Below are positions 11,551 through 23,543 of a stretch of 64,000 nucleotides of DNA, in pieces. A program made the position numbers and the translations under genes. The notes beneath the pieces were generated by a model. The model did no database searches, had not been told where the DNA came from, and saw only the letters and a list, made by a program, of their open reading frames with translations. The stretch's first letter is position 1; each line of letters opens with the position of its first letter. Source of the stretch: Setomelanomma holmii. Taxonomy: Eukaryota; Ascomycota; Dothideomycetes; Pleosporales; Phaeosphaeriaceae. The stretch is taken from assembly GCA_010015745.1 (NCBI GenBank), contig ML978170.1, positions 248,001 through 312,000 on the forward strand. Reading direction: 5' to 3'.

Positions 11551-12715
11551 GGTGTCTACGACGCCTTGTGGTTTGCGGAAATAAAGAAGTTAGAGGAAAC
11601 AGTGGTACAAAGCTGGGGATGAAAAGACCTGGGGTTCTGGGGTAGTTTTAACCCTCGCCGCAATCAACACGAGTCATATCAATCAAACTAGAGCCCACTG
11701 ATGCATCAGGAGTGGAGTGTGTGGCTCAACGGAGGCCTTGCGGACTAAATTTGGTGGCCTGTTCCCGACGCCTTGGACGTCTTCATGTGCCATGGTCGGC
11801 GTTCGGACTGTACGGGGCAAAGATCAACTTAGCTGCATACAGAATGGGAGACGACATACGATTGGCTTCGGAAGGGCAAGAAGGCGCCGAAATTCTTAGC
11901 CACAGGCTACATCCACGAGCGACCGTATCAAGACGCGGGGATTGTGGAGCTCACGGATGCTCGGTAAACTTCATTGAGCATTCCTGGTGGCTGACGAGGT
12001 CCAGAAGTTGGTAATCGAGAGCCCGGACACTTCAACGCTCCGCTGGAGTTTGAATTCTTGTACAAACTTCAATTTGGACGTCGAGCAATATCTTTTTAAG
12101 ACATTTGAAGGATACTGAGAAGCGATAACAAGGGATCACCATATGCAGTAATCTGCATGGTGACATGGCCAGGCACCAGAATGCACATGAGAAGCGAAGA
12201 GGTGAAGGATCGTCTAACGTTTCCCGTGTGGCTTGCCGCTACCCTCAAGCTACCCTGGATAATCTTTAGCCGGGATATTCTGACCAAGCTTTGAACTCCG
12301 CAGATTGAGCCGTCAAGATCCACGATGAGCCATACGACCCGTTCACCTGGTTTGAGTTGCAGCTGGCAGACGAAGATGAAGGAGAGCACATGGCAGCCAT
12401 CGGAAGGCTGCAGGTCCCGAAGCCGTGAACGCCATGGTGAGATGCTGCAGGTGAGATGGCTGCATTAAGCGAAGGCGGTGAAGTTGAGGGGAATGGAGGA
12501 CTGGCGAGTGGTTGGCATTTCCCCACGTCCCATGTGGAAGGACCGCCCGTCCAGGGAAGCTGCGCTCGAGCCAGGCAGAGGCACGTGAACTCGCGTTCGT
12601 TAGACCCACTTCCCGACACTTTTTTCTGGAAACTCGCGCACCAACAACCTGCACGTCCTCGCCAGTCGTACAGTGCGCATGGTTGATCGATAGCGATTCC
12701 TCACGTTCTCAGGTA
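11551..12715. other. Intergenic, MFS/RPC34 divergent region
   Basis: About 1.2 kb between divergent start codons. No conserved coding sequence; several short open frames on both strands lack motifs. Should contain both promoters. Confidence 0.5.
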
Positions 12716-13866
12716 ATGGCCGCTCCAGTGGCGCCGTCTATGGTGCCAAAAGAAGAGGATGCAACCGCCCAAGGACCCAGCAACGAAATAGTCAGCCCCG
12801 CCGATGCGCTCTACGACAAATGTGCGCAGCGGTCGCAGGGAACCGTATTCTTTCAGCGTGACTTGTCGAACATGCAGGTTGCAGAGACGATGGCGGAGCT
12901 GACCGTGTTGCTGCAAGAGCTATGTGATCGGCACCTTATGAAACTCATGACTCTTGAGGGCGAGCCGTGTTGGAAGCTGCGATCCAGATCAGATGCTGAC
13001 AAGTATGCTTTGCTTCACGTCCTGAGAGGTAATATAGCGCTAATAACCCCAGGCTGCGACGACTGACACCAGACGAGCGACTTCTCTACCACCACATCGA
13101 CCAAGTCCAAGCGGAGGGCATCTGGTCAAAGGCGCTACGAGCGAGGACGAATGTCACGCAACAGGTGCTTACGAAATGTCTGAAGAGCCTCGAGTCGAAA
13201 GACTTGGTGCAATCAGTCATGAGCGTCAAGTTCCCGAATCGCAAGATGTATCTTCTGAAACATCTCAAGCCCTCGGAGGATATTGCTGGTGGACCCTGGC
13301 AGTCAGATGGTGACTTCGATACGGCCCTCATCGATGCTATATCGAGCGCCATCGCACAACACATAGAGAACGAGACTTGCATAAAGGTCCCAGGGAACTG
13401 GAACGACTATGGACAGCACGATATGGCTGCAGAAATTGCGCATAAGAAGGCACAGGTGCAGGGCGTGCAGGACATTGAGGATGCGCCGGCAGTGAAGCCC
13501 TACCAGCCACCTCGAGATCCAAGCACCTCTAAACTTGTGCACAAGAACAGTCCACAATACCCCACAGCTACGTCTGTAGCTACTTGGCTCAACTCCAAGG
13601 AGGTTCTGAGGGGCAAGACGTGCCGGGAGGATGATATGGAGCAGTTGCTGGAGATGATGGTGCTTGATGGCCGACTGGAGAAGATCTCTGGCACAAACTA
13701 CCGGACTGTGTTGAGCGCGACCGACAAGACCGTGTACAACGGTTTCGTGGATGCCCCATGCGGCAATTGCCCGGTGTTCGATTTGTGCAGCGACGAGGGT
13801 GAGATCTCGGCAAGGACTTGCGTCTACTTCGGGCAGTGGCTCGAGACCCAGTCCGAGGAGGTATAA
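12716..13866 (+). CDS. RPC34: RNA polymerase III subunit RPC34 (RPC6)
   Basis: Pol III-specific subunit with tandem winged-helix domains that helps open promoters and recruits TFIIIB; nuclear. Exons 12716-13002 and 13053-13866 (366 aa). The 50-nt intron starts GTATGC, contains the branch-like GCTAATAAC and ends CCCCAG; splicing gives RSDADK joined to LRRLTPDERLLYHHI. Winged-helix features are the central IWSKALRARTNVTQQVLTKC and KFPNRKMYLLKHLKPSE. The C-terminal Cys cluster (APCGNCPVFDLCSDEGEIS, then TCVYFGQWL) matches the Fe-S-binding end of RPC34/RPC39. The open frame extends upstream to 12512, but MAAPVAPSMVPK at 12716 is preferred because the upstream residues do not resemble the family. 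A membrane protein gene starts 77 bp downstream on the same strand. Confidence 0.93.
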
Positions 13867-13943
13867 AGAGCTTCCCAATTTCGTTACCAGGCGTCAGATT
13901 TCAGCATTTCGAAGATACCCATAGACCGATTTCGAATGTCAGC

Positions 13944-14838
13944 ATGAACTCCCTACGCTCCGTATTGCGATTTCTCGTGGCCATTGTAGCCCTTATCACG
14001 ATACCTCTGATGGCCTGGCACCAAGCTGAACGTAACCTCCACGACAATATGGGCATGCCCAGATTCTGGGTGGAGGACTTTCGGAACGCTCAGAGTTCAC
14101 CATCGATGACCTGGCTCTGGATCATGATGTGGGTGCTTGTATGTATGTGAAGAATTCGGACATGTATATGCTTGCTAATCCGCTCTTTAGATACCTATAG
14201 ACCTTCTGCATGCGATACACTGTCTCGGAGCCGATCAAGCGCTCAATCGGCAGCCATTCGGCAGCATGAACGTTCCTAGGCTGCGCCACCTTGTCATTCT
14301 CGCACTGTACGACGCACTTCTGGTCCTTGTCCTTGCACTCTATATCTTCGACTTTGCCACGGCTATTGCCCTGAACAAGGCGGTTTGCAAGGCCCGCGGT
14401 GTGGTGGACTATTCTCTCTGGTCTCTCGATCTGCAGGACCACGCTGACGGCAAACGCAACAACATCAGCGAATCTGACGGCCTCCTTACCTTGAGTGCAT
14501 ACGAAAGGTGTTCGCGGCTTATGAGGTCTATCAACATGGCGGGTGGACTTGGATGCGCCGTCGCCGCGATACATGCATTGTTGCATCTTACGACATTCCT
14601 CTTGAGCGTTGGCGAGGCTTGCTATATCGGGTTCAGATTGACAAAAGGAGAAGGAAAGGACAGCGAGCACGTCAAATCAGAGGACGGTGGACTCGAGGGG
14701 TCTCAGCCTGCACCATACATCGATATACGCACCCGTCCGGCAAGAAATGGAGGACATTTGACCGGTATCAGCGAGGAGGAATGTCGGACTGGGGGTGATG
14801 CCAGGCAGAGGCGAAGTCATTATAGCGGACAATCGTGA
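13944..14838 (+). CDS. Four-helix integral membrane protein, function unknown
   Basis: Not recognised by family. Exons 13944-14138 and 14191-14838 join in phase 0 (280 aa), with donor GTATGT and acceptor TTTAG. Four hydrophobic segments are visible: FLVAIVALITIPLMAW near residue 12, WLWIMMWVLIPIDLLHAI near 58-75, HLVILALYDALLVLVLALYI near 95-114, and GLGCAVAAIHALLHLTTFLL near 180-200. A polar loop of about 50 residues lies between helices 3 and 4, and a charged cytosolic-type tail of about 70 residues ends in QRRSHYSGQS. The arrangement resembles fungal MARVEL-like four-span proteins, but no diagnostic motif supports that. It starts 77 bp after RPC34 on the same strand. Confidence 0.75.
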
Positions 14839-15280
14839 ACAAGGGAAACCCATTGCGATTTTGCTACCACGTCCATGTTACTGGAATGCTCGATGGCTTG
14901 GATCGGTTCTGATCGAAGTGCATACACACAGATCCAAATGATGTCAATTTATGAGGCATGAACGCCACTTCGTGATCAGATATGGTGTTGAAGTCCACGA
15001 GACCATGTACAGAAGTCTGGATTCGAGGACCAAGATGCTGTGTGACCTCCTTGGCGAGGCAGATGATGTGTGAGATATGCCAAGCCAACCACCTTTCCGC
15101 TTGCGACCCTCTGATCGACAGTCAGCCGGTGCTGCGCCTTGACCTCCAACCTCGAACACCATGCATCCTTGAACCCTACGTCGTCACTCCTTTGCACTTC
15201 TTTCCTTCGCACTCTTTATTCGAGCCCGTATCGCGTCTTCTCCTCTCATACCCGCAGACCCTGCGTCCTGCACGCCCAAC
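14839..15280. other. Intergenic, membrane protein to PHO8
   Basis: 442 bp with no gene seen; the pyrimidine-rich stretch just before 15281 looks like the PHO8 5' leader. Confidence 0.5.
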
Positions 15281-17114
15281 ATGGCGGGTACTAAACCCCT
15301 CTTCAACCGCGCCTCGAGCGACATCAGCGGCGACCTTGACATTGCCGAAGAAGATGCCCTGCTCACCGGACAACCGACACATCGCGATATGGGCGCGCGG
15401 GGCTGGAAGTTCTGGCGGGAGCTCGGCCTCTTCGTTTGGGCCATCATCGCAACCACCGCCGTTATCGTGCTCGCAGTCGTGTACCAGCAACATGGAGCCA
15501 ACACAAAGCCCAATTCCTCGGGCAAGCGCAATCTGATCTTTATGGTTTCAGACGGCATGGGACCGACGAGTCTGAGTCTCACGAGGAGTTTCATGCAGTT
15601 CCAGAATGGCGCGCCTTTTAGCGAGCAGTTGGTGATCGATCAGCATCTTATCGGACAGTCGAGGACGCGCTCTTCCTCGTCGTTGATTACCGACTCGGCG
15701 GCTGGCGCGACGGCATTCTCGTGCGCGCAGAAGAGCTACAATGGCGCGATATCAGTGACTCCGGACCATGAGCCGTGCGGGACGGTGCTTGAGGCTGCGA
15801 AGAAGGCAGGGTACATGACGGGCTTGGTAGTCACGACGAGGATCACGGATGCGACGCCTGCGTGCTTCGCGGCGCATGTCAACATGAGGTCAGAAGAGGA
15901 TCGGATCGCGGAGCAGATGGTGGGAGATTATCCGCTGGGGCGCGTCGTGGATCTGATGTTTGGCGGCGGACGATGCCATTTCCTTCCAAACTCGACGGTC
16001 GACTCGTCGTGTCGTGCAGACGATAACGATGTTGTTGCGCTGGCGAAGAAGAATGGATTCAACTACATCGACAGTCGCAAAGCATTCGATGATCTGAAGG
16101 GTGGATCCGGGGTGAAATTCCCCATGTTGGGATTGTTTGCAGATACGGATATTCCTTACGAGATTGACCGCCGCAACGAGAACGATGTGTACCCGTCTCT
16201 GCACGAGATGGCTCAGACTGCCATGAAAGCGCTGAGCGAGGCGACCAGGAACAGCGACAAGGGCTTCTTCCTCATGATCGAAGGATCAAGGATCGATCAC
16301 GCCGGCCACCACAATGATCCTGCTGCTCAAGTTCACGAAGTCCTCGCCTACGACAAGGCCTTCACGAGCGTGCTCGACTTCATCAAGACCGAGAAAACCG
16401 AGACAGTCATGGTCTCTACATCCGACCACGAAACCGGTGGTCTAGCTACTGCACGCCGTGCGTCTAATCCGCTCTCCAACCCTGCCTTATACTAGTCACT
16501 AACACTCGACAGAGCTCCACACCTCCTACCCCGAATACGTCTGGTACCCCAGCCCCCTCGCCAACGCCTCGCACTCCGCCGAGCGTCTCGCACTGCAATA
16601 CACAACCTACCTCTTCTCAGACCCGAGCGACTCCCAAAAACGCGAATTCCTCGCCGACCAGATCGAAGACGGCCTCGGCGTATACGACGCCACCCCCGAC
16701 GAGATTGCGAACCTCGTCCAGAACCCCGAAACAGCATTGTACCAGTACGCAGACATGATTTCGCGCCGCAGTCAGACCGGGTGGAGTACCCACGGACACT
16801 CGGCTGCAGATGTGAATATTTACAGCTCAGATGCCAAGGCTGCGATAGCGTTAGTGGGGAATCATGAGAATACGGAGGTTGGGGAGTTTTTGCGCGAGTA
16901 TTTGGGCGTCGATGTTGAGGCTGTGACGAAGGAGTTGAGGGAGAAGGGCACGAATCTCAAGGTCCTGAATGCGGAGGGCGAGCAGGTTAGTTGGATGGGC
17001 AAGATCCCGGAGGAGGGGCAGAGGCTGGATGGACAGACGCATTTGGCAACGTATGGGGGTGATTTTAGGAAGAGGCACTTGTTGCATGGGCGGGGGTGTG
17101 ATTGTGGGCATTGA
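15281..17114 (+). CDS. PHO8: Vacuolar repressible alkaline phosphatase, type II membrane protein
   Basis: Zn/Mg-dependent phosphomonoesterase delivered to the vacuole membrane. Exons 15281-16457 and 16513-17114 (592 aa); the 55-nt intron splits a codon so that ...ATAR joins QLHTSYPEYVWYP, as in PHO8. A cytosolic N-terminus of about 50 residues carries acidic and Leu-based sorting-like residues (EEDALL), followed by one signal-anchor helix (LFVWAIIATTAVIVLAVVY, about 51-70). The phosphatase motifs are all present: FMVSDGMGP (metal Asp, about 90), ITDSAAGATAFSC (nucleophile Ser, about 139), IEGSRIDHAGHHND (about 333-346), STSDHETGG (about 383-391) and WSTHGHSAADV (about 482). The C-terminus is basic, then Cys/His-rich (RKRHLLHGRGCDCGH). 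It converges on the methyltransferase gene. Confidence 0.95.
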
Positions 17115-17702
17115 TCGAGGATCGTGAGAGTGGAAGATTGTTTGATTAGCGATACCAGTGGGCATTTTGTTTGGCGTCAGAAGAGGGACGGCGTTTCAAG
17201 ATATCCTATGTAGACATAGCTTCAATCCTCCCTGTTTTTCAAAACAGTACTCTTCCATCTTGTTCCTGAACGTCAGCTTGTACGATCCTTCCAACTAACA
17301 CTAATCCTAGTGTTGAGCCCATATCGAAGTAGCTGTAAAACATAGCCCACTTGACGACTTTCCAGCCTGGCCATTTCCAGTAGAGAATAGCTCTGGGGAT
17401 GATGGCTGTGGGCGGAGGGGGCCGTAGGCGGGGAGAATGTGTAACAGACTACTTGGCTGGTAGATAATGATGGGCGTGATGGGGATGAAGGCGGAATGAG
17501 GCCTACCTGCGCCGCTGAAGAGATTGGGCCTTATTTATGTTTGGTGAAGCTACGCCGGGGATGGGTTCAAGAACTATCCAGACGGACAGTCAACTTTTTC
17601 AAGATACTCTATCCTATCCTACCCTCCTTCCACTAACTCCACTCCGTCCGATTCCCAACCAGGCAACTTTCTTCCTTCCCTTCCTTGCTCTTCCGTTTTT
17701 TT
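17115..17702. other. Convergent 3' intergenic region
   Basis: Spacer between PHO8 (+) and the methyltransferase (-). A minus-strand open stretch at 17239-17443 reads protein-like but has no start or clean splice partner (see rejected items). Otherwise nothing seen. Confidence 0.4.
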
Positions 17703-18676
17703 TCACTCCCCCTTCCACCCCCACCCACACACCCCCTTGAACTCCATCTCAACACTCCCTTCCTCCCCACCCGCCAACCTCACCACCTCCCCCAGCATAA
17801 CCCCATTCAACTCCTCCAAATACTCCTCCCTCTTCTCCTCAGGCCAGTACATCTTAACCAACATGAGCGGAAACTGCATCGTCTCCATGAACAGCTTCGG
17901 ACTCCCGACTTTCGCTTTCTCGCGCTTAAATTCTGTCTGCACGCGTTGAAAGCCTGCGTCTTTCAGCTGCGCTGCGACGTATGAAGCGTCGCCCCACGGA
18001 CGGCCGGAGAACATTTTCGACTCGAGTTCGGACGCGGAAGGGTTGTATGGCGGTGGCGTGTGGGAGGAAGACATTTTGGCGATGGAGTCGGAGAGCACGG
18101 CGTGCCAGGGTAAGTAAGACCATGTAGTTATGCCTATGAAGCCTTTGGGTGCGAGGAGGGATTGCAGGTTTGGTAGGGCGTTAGGGAGGACGAAGATGGC
18201 GAAAGAGCAGAGGATATGCGTAAACCTCTCCTGTTCCTCCAACATCCCATCCAATTTCTATATCATACTTTGTTAGGATTTGAGACTTTTTGACGGTAAA
18301 ATTGGTCAAACCAAGGACATACATTCCCATCAATAGTCTTCGTACTCAAACCTGTCCAGCCATTATCCTCCGCACGCGCTTTCAAATACGCTAACATGCT
18401 CTCACTGACATCTCCTCCCAGCACCTTCACTTCGCCCCACTGTTCTTTCGGCACAGCATCGTACAGCTCTTGAACCGCCGCTCCCGTACCGGTGGCGAGA
18501 TCAAACACGCTCGCTGGCTCGGAGCGCGTGGGCAGATCAGACTTTTCAATCAGGAGGCGAGCGAATGGTCGTGTCGCGGCTTCGCTATTGGCGTAGCGCT
18601 GAGCGATGGTGGGATCGGACCATGCGGATTGTACTTTTTGCATTTCGTTACTCAGGCCCGAAGAGTTTGTCGACAT
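17703..18676 (-). CDS. Class I SAM-dependent methyltransferase
   Basis: Small-molecule-type methyltransferase with a Rossmann-like fold, likely cytosolic. Exons 18323-18676 and 17703-18257 (302 aa) join in phase 0 across a 65-nt intron (GTATGT...ATAG), giving TIDGN then KLDGMLEEQERF. The SAM-binding motif I is SVFDLATGTGAAVQEL (about residues 56-71). Motif II/acidic loop is VLGGDVSESMLAYLKARA. The post-III region FTHILCSFAIFVLPN and LAPKGFIGITTWSYLPWHAVL match the class I pattern. The C-terminal third contains MYWPEEKREEYLEEL and ends VCGWGWKGE. No neighbouring biosynthetic genes indicate a substrate. The promoter faces the transcription-factor gene's 3' end. Confidence 0.88.
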
Positions 18677-19553
18677 GATTGCTCTAGTGTGAAGTCAGAC
18701 CGGACTCGAGGCTTGTGGGTATGTCAAGAGAGACTTGGTGGCCACAATAGATCCTGATGTTCGAGGAAAAGAGGCGATGCGTTGTCTGATGGTGCTGATC
18801 ATGCGAAAGTACGATTATGAAACCGGGACGGGAAGAGGAGAGGTGTTATACACGGTCCAATCTCACTCCAAGCTATGCCACGCACTGTGATCGGGTGCAT
18901 AAGGACGAATAAGCACGGTCTGCTTGCAGAGAAATTAGGTCCAACGTGGGATCGACAAGGCGATAATGTAACTGTAAGAAGAAATCAAGCGAAACGCTCT
19001 ATGGATTGCGGTATTGGAGGTGGTGTTGTTTACGGAGACTAAAGTGCCAGACGTAAGCGGAGACATTCTTGACGCAGAATGGTGAGACGGAAAAGTCGCC
19101 GAGTGGTGTATGTTCCACAGCTACCGACTTGGGATGTAAAATTGATTTTGTAGAGTGGGTCATGTAGGGCAATTTTTATGTTTCGGCGAAGTGTTCATTG
19201 TGGTTGGAAAGTAGGTCAACGAGAAGAAGTGCAGTCGAGAAGTTCTAATTAGGACTACCTTGTGGTGATTCGAACATGGAGACCACCAATGCGCTGTGCC
19301 TTCGCCGTGACAATGATTCTTTCCCCAGCCATAACTCCAGGCGCCACGCTAAGGTAGACAGAAAGACGTTTGTGAGAACAGGAACTGGCCGTGAATCCAA
19401 CTAGACAGCAACCGTGAATCAAGGAAAAGAACAACGAGAGTGAAACTGCCGAAACCTGGTGGCATCAGCAGGGACACCTTCGTGTTGGTGCAGCCGCTCG
19501 ACCTCGATTTCAGGAGTGTCGAGTCGTGGTGGCCAACAGGGCTTCGCGCGCTC
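18677..19553. other. Intergenic, methyltransferase promoter and transcription factor 3' region
   Basis: About 0.9 kb. No supported gene; minus-strand frames at 19349-19747 are antisense or UTR shadows of the transcription factor. Confidence 0.45.
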
Positions 19554-22042
19554 CTAAGCACCAAAGTCGTTGCCAAAGCCACCAGTAGGGTATTGGTTCC
19601 AGTCGTTCTGTGTGTCCAGCATCCATGAGACCGAGTCAAAGAACTCGAAACTGTTTGCGCTGGCGAGACCTTGCGGCATCTGGAGTGGCATGCTGAGTGT
19701 GTTGAGGTGCGGATTGAAGTTCGGCATGCCGTGGGCGGGATTCTCAACTACTAGACCAGGCGGAGGCGTCGAGTTTGTCGAGGAGTCGGGGTTTGTCGGG
19801 TTATTCATGACAGTGGTGTCGAGCTGCTCTGCGGCACCGCTGACCTGTGCTTCCCGCCAGCGCCATACACAATCGAAGACCACGCTCATGCTTTTGCGAC
19901 TCCGGACAATGAGTCCAAGTGGATCGTCATGTAAGCCAGTGCTATCTCGCCGTTGCAAGGATTGCTGCTGGTTCTGTGACGAGTTTTGTTGCTGATTCTG
20001 GGTGTGGTGGTTGAATGTGGCCATGCCAGCATTACTAACAGACGGCGATTGCGACATGCTATGCAGGCTGCGGCCTCGAGAGCTCTCCTTCCACAGCTGT
20101 GCTAGGACTTCGGCGAAACGGTCTGGAAGGTCGTTTGGCCAAACCTTGGCTTTTCGTAGGATGTCCACAGTACGGAGCACATATTTTCTACCTTGATCGG
20201 TTGGGAGGCGGCCAGCGAAGTCGGAGTTTAAGATCTTGAGCATAGCAAATCCAGCAGCAAGCGACATCTGCATGATGTAATACGGGACATACAAGAGCTT
20301 GCCTTCGTTATGCAGCTTGAATACACGGTCCAGGTAGTTGGTGGCCGAGAAGTATAGGGCGATTAGATCCTCGCGCCGTTCGAGACGGGGATCCCCGATG
20401 AAGAACGAGAAAAGGTGGGTATGTAGATGTACCGCACAGTGGTAAAGATCCTCGAGTTCTAGGTAGAGTTAGTACATCTACGGGTCACTCAATCGGACAT
20501 CTTTATAACACACCGTCATCGACTCCGTCCACAGACTTGCGTTCTGCTTTCAGACGCTCGTCTTGCATGTTTAGGTAAACTTTCCATTCCTCATCTGACC
20601 GATCCTTGTGTGTTGAGTAGAGCTGTCGGCCTATGCGATCGGCCGCCTTCTCCTGACGCAAGCGAACGAACAGGGTTGGAGGGAGAATGCGCATATCATT
20701 CTCATTATCCACGTCGAATTCAAGCGTTGAGTTGTAAAGGGTTATCGATGGTTGCCCGTTGCCAGTAGACACGCTGCGACACGTTAGTAGGATTCACTGC
20801 CACGAGACAGGTAGGCCTTACGTTTGGGCGACAATGTTGCAGACTGCCCATGTCCGGAGACGATCATTGATGTCCTCCTGCCGTAGTCGTACTTTGGTCC
20901 TAGCAAAGTCTTGTGCGTGTGTTGGCTGGTGAAGACCGATCTGCATAGCTGTCTGCATCATCGCACCGCAAAGTATAAAGGTGGGATCGGTGACTGTCCG
21001 CTCCGCTGGGATCGGCCATGTACACAGCAGGCAGAGTGCTTTGACGACATGGTGGTTCGGCTGATTCCGGATCGAGTCCCAGATCAGGTCTGTCATAGGC
21101 TTTGCTAAATCCTTCAGCAAGCCAGGCCGGCCACCGTAGCGGCGTGCTGCCACACTGATGATGGCCCAGAAGAGCAGCTTGTGATCTTGGGAATGGAACT
21201 CGTCTGGTGAGCGCACCTGATCCAGAAATGGTAGGAATGGGTGATAGAGCTGGAAGTACTCGGTGAAGAGTTCATTGACCTCGCTATGAGTGAGTCGCAC
21301 ATGATTTTCGCCCGAGCCCAAAGGATAGAACATGGGCGACCCGCTCCGCAGGTCCAGCAACGATGTTGCGGCCACCTGCTGGTGTTGTGTCTGTAGGAAA
21401 GCCTCGTCCTCCACCTTAGGAACTTGGTTGTTGCTAAAGGCATTGTTGTCTGCCGCTGGCCGTGGGGTGTTCAGTGTAGGTTGGCTTGTCAGCGCCTGCG
21501 ATCCTTCATATAGGGCGAGTCGCTCGCGAAGGTATTCCATTTCCTTCTCCATCTCGGCATTGCGGTTGCGCTTGCCGACGCGCTTGAAGTTAGGCTCGAT
21601 GACGCATCGTAGGTTCTGCTTCTGGCACCGATTGCAGCTCACGAAGGGATCTTGCTGGACGTTGCACTTGAGCTAGAAAGACTGTTAGCGGAGTGTAACT
21701 GGCGCATGCTCGTTCTATGCTCAGGTATCTAAGCTCTTCTGTCCCCCAATTGATTGGATCCTCCCTCGCGCACAATAATTGAACAGTTGCTCCCACTGTG
21801 CGCGAAGTTCATGGTAGCACGGAATTGCCTACCTTTTGCTGGCGACACTCGTTGCAGGCGCGCTTCACGGCCGTGTTGCGGCGCGCCGACGAAGGCCGCG
21901 TATCGTCGTCGCCATTCTCGTGCTCGTCGTCGCTCGAGGCGGAGCGCTTGAAGCCGCGAGTGCTGGTCGGACTGCCTGCAAAAGGATGCTGCGAAATCCC
22001 TTGCGTCCCTGGGGTGGTTGGTGACATTGATAGATGTAGCAT
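19554..22042 (-). CDS. Zn(II)2Cys6 transcription factor with fungal-specific TF domain (PrtT/LEU3-like)
   Basis: Nuclear DNA-binding regulator. Four exons, 21833-22042, 20822-21672, 20514-20773 and 19554-20458, give 741 aa with all phases closing. The zinc cluster spans the first intron: ACNECRQQK in exon 1 and LKCNVQQDPFVSCNRCQK in exon 2, so the spacing is C-x2-C-x6-C-x9-C-x2-C-x6-C. Just after it, FKRVGKRNRNAEMEKEMEYL starts the linker and coiled coil typical of the PrtT/LEU3-like group. The middle homology region (VNELFTEYFQLYHPFLPFLD onward, about residues 180-450) is the fungal TF domain. The C-terminus has Gln/Asn-rich stretches (SQNQQQNSSQNQQQS) suited to activation. The first intron (160 nt) is long for this locus and splits the zinc cluster, so retention would abolish DNA binding. 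The target genes are unknown. Confidence 0.88.
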
Positions 22043-23074
22043 CGTGCAGATAGTGTATCGAGCACCACCCCGATACCGCTCCGGAATCGCAACTGTGCGG
22101 CGTGGATCTTTGGGGCGGGGTCAAGAAAACGGGCGGTTGCGGTGGGACGACTGGCAGCTGATGTAACTGCTCACCAGCCTCGCCAACTCAATGACTCCGA
22201 CTCCAGGCGTTGTTCGATCATGTATTTCCGTCGGCTATCTTGACATGCAAGCTCCTGCAGGCAGCCGCGGGTCGTTGAAGAGTGGGCGCAAAATCAGGGC
22301 TGAGTCACCAATCACAGGACGGGATCCTTTACGAGCACGCCTTGCCGGGCTCGACTTAGTGTACCAAACACCGTTCGCATCCATGTCCATTGCAGGACAT
22401 TGAATGACAACAGGCGCATGTTCTTTACTGCTATTGTCATTGTGACATTCAGTTGGAGTTCGGCATCGAGACTGAATTACTTGACGGTTATCAGCATTAT
22501 TAGAAGCAGTATCACTTCGAGGGTTAGATTCGATGTAGGTAACTGGAGCAGAAACGCGGTTGAGCAACATGCACTTGGACGTCATGGCAGTCATGAATTG
22601 GCTTGATCAGTACGAGCATCATTGTGCTTAGGCTGAATGTGTCCTGCCGGGTTGTCGCATCCTTTGCATATGCAAGCACAACCGATCGTAAGTTACGTAG
22701 GATGTTGAGCCTGAAATGTCTGACCTGAGGAGGACGCCGCTGACATCGACATCACGTACGACAGACTGCAATTGCTGTACCATGGTTTGATAGACGGGTG
22801 AGGACACCCAACTGGACTCCGCGGATTCCGTGAACAATGTGGCCCCCAGCTATCCAGACAAGAGCACGGCAGCCAGTAAGAGAGAAACAGGTTGTAGCTT
22901 GTGGATGTATTCGTGATCCTACTCAGCTACCGTCCTGGTGAACGTCGGAGACTGATGCAGAATCGCCTTGATATCGTAAATTTCGACCGAAAGGAGACTG
23001 CCCATAATGCACATGAACACCGATAGCCCCAGTTTTGACATGCTAAAGCCCTTGACCCCTCAAACCTCAACCGT
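22043..23074. other. Intergenic, TF promoter to RPL34 3' end
   Basis: About 1 kb. No conserved coding signal on either strand; should contain the TF promoter and the RPL34 3' UTR. Confidence 0.5.
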
Positions 23075-23543
23075 TTAACGCTTCTTCTGTTGCGACTCCT
23101 TGAGGACCTTCTTGACAACCTTCTGCTCCTCAATCAGGAAAGCGCGGACAATGCGGTCCTGGACGCAATTTGCGCAGCGTGATCCACCGTACGCACGCTG
23201 GACGGTCTTCTTGGGGCGGGAGACGGTGGCATATTCGCGGGGTCGGAGAGCAGGGACACCAGCGAGCTTGGTGCCGCAGTCCTAGAAACTGTCAAAAATG
23301 TGTCGCAAGTCGCATCGGAGTACAACATACACCGCACTTAGGAGCAGTGCCCTTCTTCTTGATGTGCAGGTAACGGAGCTCACCGCCAGGGGTCTTGATA
23401 ACGCGGACCTTCTGGCTCTTGGTGTTGTATGGCGCACGTCGCCTCTGCCCAATGTTAGCCCGTGGCCAATTATTCCATCACCTGGTGATATGGGTGGCGG
23501 AAGATGCGATGCGACGTACGTAGGTGAGTCTGGTGGAAGGCAT
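23075..23543 (-). CDS. RPL34: 60S ribosomal protein eL34
   Basis: Large-subunit ribosomal protein. Three exons, 23520-23543 (only eight codons, MPSTRLTY), 23331-23444 and 23075-23281, give 114 aa. The family features are RRRAPYNTKSQKVRVIKTPG, the zinc-ribbon-like Cys pairs APKCGDCGTKL and GSRCANCVQ, and the basic end KESQQKKR. The donor of intron 2 must be GGT|GTATGT to keep KCGDCG in frame. A short first coding exon is common in fungal ribosomal protein genes. Upstream at about 23710-23735 lies an ATG-containing segment (MNDNDNTPV) followed by a GTAAGT donor, so a 5'-leader intron with a tiny upstream frame is likely. The start region faces PRP8, 726 bp away. Confidence 0.95.

Noticed and set aside
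12096..12686. Several short frames between the MFS and RPC34 genes
   Set aside because: Overlapping frames on both strands of similar length with no motif; the region behaves like a shared promoter.
17239..17443. Minus-strand open stretch with protein-like content (WKWPGWKVVKWAMFYSYFDM) in the PHO8/methyltransferase spacer
   Set aside because: No start codon in a sensible place, no convincing splice partner, and it lies in a convergent 3' spacer. Could be a short exon of an unrecognised gene, but the support is too weak.
9576..18676. MFS transporter, methyltransferase and regulator as a secondary-metabolite cluster
   Set aside because: They are separated by RPC34 and PHO8 housekeeping genes and there is no backbone synthase in the window.
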